Shown: positions 32,183 to 34,533 of the stretch, in pieces
How the letters are laid out: each line of letters begins with the position of its first letter
How positions within the stretch are numbered: the first letter of the stretch is position 1
From: Paracoccaceae bacterium
GTDB taxonomy: Bacteria; Pseudomonadota; Alphaproteobacteria; Rhodobacterales; Rhodobacteraceae
Assembly (NCBI GenBank): GCA_027000645.1
Contig: JALTNO010000309.1
Span: 1-34,533 of the forward strand
Direction of reading: 5' to 3'
Length of the DNA stretch: 34,533 nucleotides
Translations under genes and position numbers: made by a program
The notes under the pieces: generated by a model
What the model was told of the DNA's origin: nothing
What the model saw: the letters and a program-made list of their open reading frames with translations, nothing else
Database searches by the model: none

Positions 32183-33566
32183 CCTGCTGCGCGCCGCGCT
32201 GCTCGCAACGGGGCTGATTGCCCCGGCAACGGGTGTTGCGGCAGAAGAGGAGAGCTTCACGCTCAGTCTGGCCCAGACGCGCCAGCTTGCGGTGCTGGCG
32301 CTGCAATCGGGCGATCTGGGCCTCGCCGTTCGCGCGGCCGAGGGGCTGCTTCAGGCGAACCCCGGCGATCCCTTCGCCCACTACGTCATGGCCGCGGCGC
32401 TCTTGCAGCTTGATCGCCCCGAGCCCGCCCGCGGGGCCGCCGCCCGCGCCTATCGCAACGCGCGTACCGGACCGGACCGGTTCGGCGCCGCCCAGCTTGC
32501 CGCGCGCGCGGCCTATGTCGGAGGCCATCCGACGCTGGCCCAGCTCTGGTTGCGCCGCGCGGCAATCCACGCCCCGGATCGGCGCGCCGAGGCGGTGGTG
32601 GCACGTGACTATCGGGTGTTGCGCCGGCAAAACCCGTGGGCCTTCCGCCTGCGGGCCGAGATGCGCCCGTCGAGCAATGTCAACAAGGGGGCGGATTCGG
32701 CGCTTCAGATCATCGACGGAGTGCCCGTGACCGGATGGCTTTCGGGCGCGGCGCAGGCGCTTTCGGGCCTGATCGGATCGGCGGACATCCAGTCCAGCTA
32801 TCGCTTTCGCCAGACGCGGGACAGCGCCACATCGCTTGCCGGCCGCCTTTACGTGCAGCGCGTGGCCCTGTCGGCAGAGGCCCGCGCCATCGCCCCCCGC
32901 GCCCGCAATGGCGACTATGCCTCGACTTTCGTCGAAATGTCGTTGCGCCACGGCTTCCGCGCCGGCCCGCGCGAGAGGGGCGGCACGGCGGCATTCGCCT
33001 TTGCCGGCGGCGAATCCTGGTGGGGCGGATACCGCAGTTTCCGCTATGCGAGGCTGAGTGCCGAACGCGACTGGCAACTGGGCGCAACCCGCGTGGACCT
33101 TCGCGCATTGGCCGAGAGGCGCTTCATGGCACGCTATTCGGTCAACGATGCCCGCATCCTGGAGTTTGGTGCCGAAATCGACCGCCCGCTTGCCAATGGC
33201 GACCGGCTGTCATGGACGCTGGCCTGGCGCGACACCGATGCGCGCCACCCCAACGGTACCTATCGGTCGGCCTCGATGCGGCTGGGTTATTCCTTCGGGC
33301 AGCCGGTGGGGCCGGTGCGGCTCAGCGTCGGGCTGGTGCTGGGCTGGTCCGACTACCCGGTGTTCTGGTCCGGCGGCTTCATCCGGGTTCCCGGCGGGCG
33401 GCAGGACAGGTCGGCCTATGGCGATGTCAACATGCTGTTTTCCAGGTATGATTACGCCGGCTTTGCCCCCATGCTGCGGCTGCGCGCGGGACGGAAGGAC
33501 TCCAACGACAGCCGCTACAGCATGAAGGAATTCTCGATTTCGCTCAGCATGGAATCGAAGTTCTGA
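32139..33566 (+). CDS. Slam-type surface lipoprotein assembly modifier (TPR plus DUF560 barrel)
   Basis: I choose GTG 32139, about 475 aa; GTG 32148 and ATG 32112 are alternatives and none has an ideal Shine-Dalgarno. A signal peptide runs to about VAAEEE. An N-terminal helical, TPR-like part follows (LALQSGDLGLAVRAAEGLLQANPGDPFAHYVMAAAL and a second repeat ending QNPWAF). From about SSNVNKGADS the protein turns into alternating outer-membrane strands (SSYRFRQTRD, LRALAERRFMARY, SWTLAWRDTDARHPNGTYR) and ends SISLSMESKF with a terminal Phe, typical of outer-membrane barrels. This is the Slam plan, known in Neisseria for flipping lipoproteins to the surface. The overlap with a lipoprotein gene supports a cargo-translocon pair. 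Confidence 0.83.
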   Translation: MEQVPIRFAPSRARDLLRAALLATGLIAPATGVAAEEESFTLSLAQTRQLAVLALQSGDLGLAVRAAEGLLQANPGDPFAHYVMAAALLQLDRPEPARGAAARAYRNARTGPDRFGAAQLAARAAYVGGHPTLAQLWLRRAAIHAPDRRAEAVVARDYRVLRRQNPWAFRLRAEMRPSSNVNKGADSALQIIDGVPVTGWLSGAAQALSGLIGSADIQSSYRFRQTRDSATSLAGRLYVQRVALSAEARAIAPRARNGDYASTFVEMSLRHGFRAGPRERGGTAAFAFAGGESWWGGYRSFRYARLSAERDWQLGATRVDLRALAERRFMARYSVNDARILEFGAEIDRPLANGDRLSWTLAWRDTDARHPNGTYRSASMRLGYSFGQPVGPVRLSVGLVLGWSDYPVFWSGGFIRVPGGRQDRSAYGDVNMLFSRYDYAGFAPMLRLRAGRKDSNDSRYSMKEFSISLSMESKF

Positions 33567-33635
33567 CGCGGGGCCAATGCCGCTGGCTCTCGCGGCGAAA
33601 TGCGCTAACCTGTGGGCGAACAGCCGGAGGACGAC

Positions 33636-34064
33636 ATGGCACTGAGATATCTTCACACGATGGTTCGCGTGAAAGACCTGGAAAGATCCATGGCATTTTA
33701 CGAACTTCTCGGTCTGAAACAGACCCGCCGGTATGACAGCGAAGAGGGGCGATTCTCGCTGATCTTCATGGCGCCGCCGGGGCAGGAGGAGTGCCCGATC
33801 GAACTGACCTGGAACTGGGACGGGGACGAGGGCCTGCCCAGCGACAGCCGCCATTTCGGGCATATCGCCTATGGCGTGGACAACATCTACGACATGTGCC
33901 GGCACCTGATGGAAAACGGGGTGACGATCAACCGGCCGCCGCGCGACGGGCGCATGGCGTTCGTTCGCTCGCCCGACAACATCTCGATCGAACTTCTGCA
34001 GAATGGCGACCCTCTGGAGCCGGCCGAGCCATGGGTCAGCATGGAAAATATCGGGCACTGGTGA
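33636..34064 (+). CDS. gloA: lactoylglutathione lyase (glyoxalase I)
   Basis: The 142-aa VOC-fold enzyme isomerises the methylglyoxal-glutathione adduct to S-lactoylglutathione. It starts at MALRYLHTMVRVKDLERS behind CCGGAGG. Likely metal ligands are His in LHTMVRV, Glu in IELTWNW, His in HFGHIAYGV and Glu in ISIELLQ, as in E. coli GlxI. Length and full motif order are normal. Its last bases overlap the next gene (DUF1194-like), so coupling is likely. Glutathione-dependent detoxification also fits the adhI gene at the other end of the window. Confidence 0.93.
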   Translation: MALRYLHTMVRVKDLERSMAFYELLGLKQTRRYDSEEGRFSLIFMAPPGQEECPIELTWNWDGDEGLPSDSRHFGHIAYGVDNIYDMCRHLMENGVTINRPPRDGRMAFVRSPDNISIELLQNGDPLEPAEPWVSMENIGHW

Positions 34065-34423
34065 TCGCGGGGGCGGTGGCGGCCGCCCTGTCACAGCCGG
34101 TCGCGGCCGCCCCGGCATGCCGGCTGGCGCTGGTCCTTGCGATCGACGTGTCCTCTTCGGTCGATGCGGTCGAGGACGCGCTGCAGCGGCGCGGGCTGGC
34201 CGCGGCCCTGATCGCGCCCGATGTACAGGCCGCGTTTTTCGCATCCCCCCTGCCGGTCGCGCTGGCCGCCTATGAATGGAGCGGACGGGACAAGCAGGCC
34301 CTGCTGCTCGACTGGCGCCTGATCGAAACTCCGGCCGACCTGGCGGTGGCGGCCCGGACGCTGGGGCAATCGCGCCGGGGATACGACGACTACCCGACAG
34401 CAATGGGCTACGCGCTTGGCTAG
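34031..34423 (+). pseudogene. DUF1194/VWA-like secreted protein, truncated at an IS insertion
   Basis: From ATG 34031, inside gloA, the frame gives 130 aa with a signal peptide (LVIAGAVAAALSQPVAAAPA) and a VWA metal-site motif AIDVSSSVD (DxSxS). It continues with ALLLDWRLIETPADL and ends YPTAMGYALG followed by TAG. DUF1194 proteins are usually over 200 aa, so about half is missing. The stop is TAG inside CTAG, followed at once by sequence of a different character and an IS630-like transposase start. The sequence before the stop would continue in frame as TAx (Tyr-type) in the intact gene. The best explanation is insertion of the IS element at TA; the remainder should lie beyond the window. 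Confidence 0.75.
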
Positions 34424-34533
34424 TCACCTGGAACTGTAATCCGTATCATACTCGTATGTGGGTTTTGGAGGTGGTGCGATGGTTCGGGGTGTTGCGGATG
34501 CGGTGGTTCTTAGCGCCGAGGAACGGGTATTTC
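34423..34533 (+). mobile_element. IS630-family-like insertion sequence, left end (cut by window end)
   Basis: The sequence after CTAG (34420-34423) differs in character from the broken gene. It is AT-richer and holds the palindrome CATAC-TC-GTATG (34447-34458). IS630/Tc1-like elements insert at TA, often within CTAG, which is what is seen. The transposase start follows at 34479. The right end and target duplication are outside the window. Confidence 0.65.
34479..34533 (+). CDS. IS630-family-like transposase, N-terminal fragment
   Basis: The ATG at 34479 has a strong GGAGGTGG ahead. Only 18 residues fit (MVRGVADAVVLSAEERVF) before the window ends. This matches the start of IS630-type transposases, whose first helix carries LSAEER-like text before a helix-turn-helix. 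The family call rests on this short stretch plus the CTAG insertion context. The rest of the protein is not visible. Confidence 0.6.
   Translation, partial: MVRGVADAVVLSAEERVF

Noticed and set aside
1-34533. CRISPR arrays, rRNA or tRNA genes
   Set aside because: No regularly spaced direct repeats and no recognisable rRNA or tRNA segments were noticed on either strand by eye; a tRNA scan was not run.

Overview
The window reads as chromosomal DNA of a high-GC alphaproteobacterium of the order Rhodobacterales (Paracoccaceae/Roseobacter type). The basis is the irr-fabA-fabB-fabI arrangement, an Irr-type iron regulator with an MbfA membrane ferritin, a GTTC-N7-GTTC LexA box, a SqrR/BigR-type ArsR repressor, and three copies of a GC-rich intergenic element (AAATAytCCGGGGG followed by a hairpin) typical of this group. 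Genus is not determined. No rRNA, tRNA or CRISPR array was seen. Most antisense entries in the ORF track are high-GC shadows.

Layout. 1-2.3 kb: start of an SOS polymerase-like imuB (minus, cut by the window edge) behind a LexA box, divergent from a class II cytochrome c gene, then glutathione-dependent formaldehyde dehydrogenase. 2.3-5.8 kb: a NYN-LOTUS protein, a self-operated TetR regulator, and an mbfA-AEC transporter pair whose promoter carries an Irr-like box. 5.8-9.4 kb: irr (minus) divergent from fabA-fabB-fabI, which makes and elongates unsaturated fatty acids, plus a small membrane protein. 9.4-14.6 kb: FKBP isomerase, a conserved membrane protein with cysteines, a 2-haloacid dehalogenase-like HAD enzyme, a serine/threonine dehydratase, and pcaD-pcaB of the protocatechuate branch.

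14.7-18.2 kb: a zinc alcohol dehydrogenase, a LysE exporter and an enolase-superfamily enzyme in tandem, then a SqrR-like persulfide-sensing repressor. 18.2-21.9 kb: a 1033-aa ABC-exporter-like protein with an eroded ATPase domain, a long insertion and a cyclic-nucleotide-binding domain, then a DUF3307 membrane protein. 22.3-26.3 kb: an Lrp/AsnC regulator divergent from a giant fused indolepyruvate:ferredoxin oxidoreductase. 26.3-31.1 kb: thrS, a small membrane protein, an ArsC/Spx-like protein, a cold-shock protein, an HPF-like ribosome factor and thyX.

31.2-34.5 kb: a lipoprotein gene overlapping a Slam-type (surface lipoprotein assembly modifier) outer-membrane gene, a probable exporter-cargo pair that would put a lipoprotein on the cell surface. 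Then comes glyoxalase I overlapping a DUF1194/VWA gene that is broken at a CTAG site, where an IS630-family-like element begins and runs off the end.

The strongest leads for new biology are the pseudo-ATPase ABC/CNB protein, the Slam-lipoprotein pair, the iron circuit (irr, Irr box, mbfA) inside one 3-kb stretch, and the fresh-looking IS insertion.
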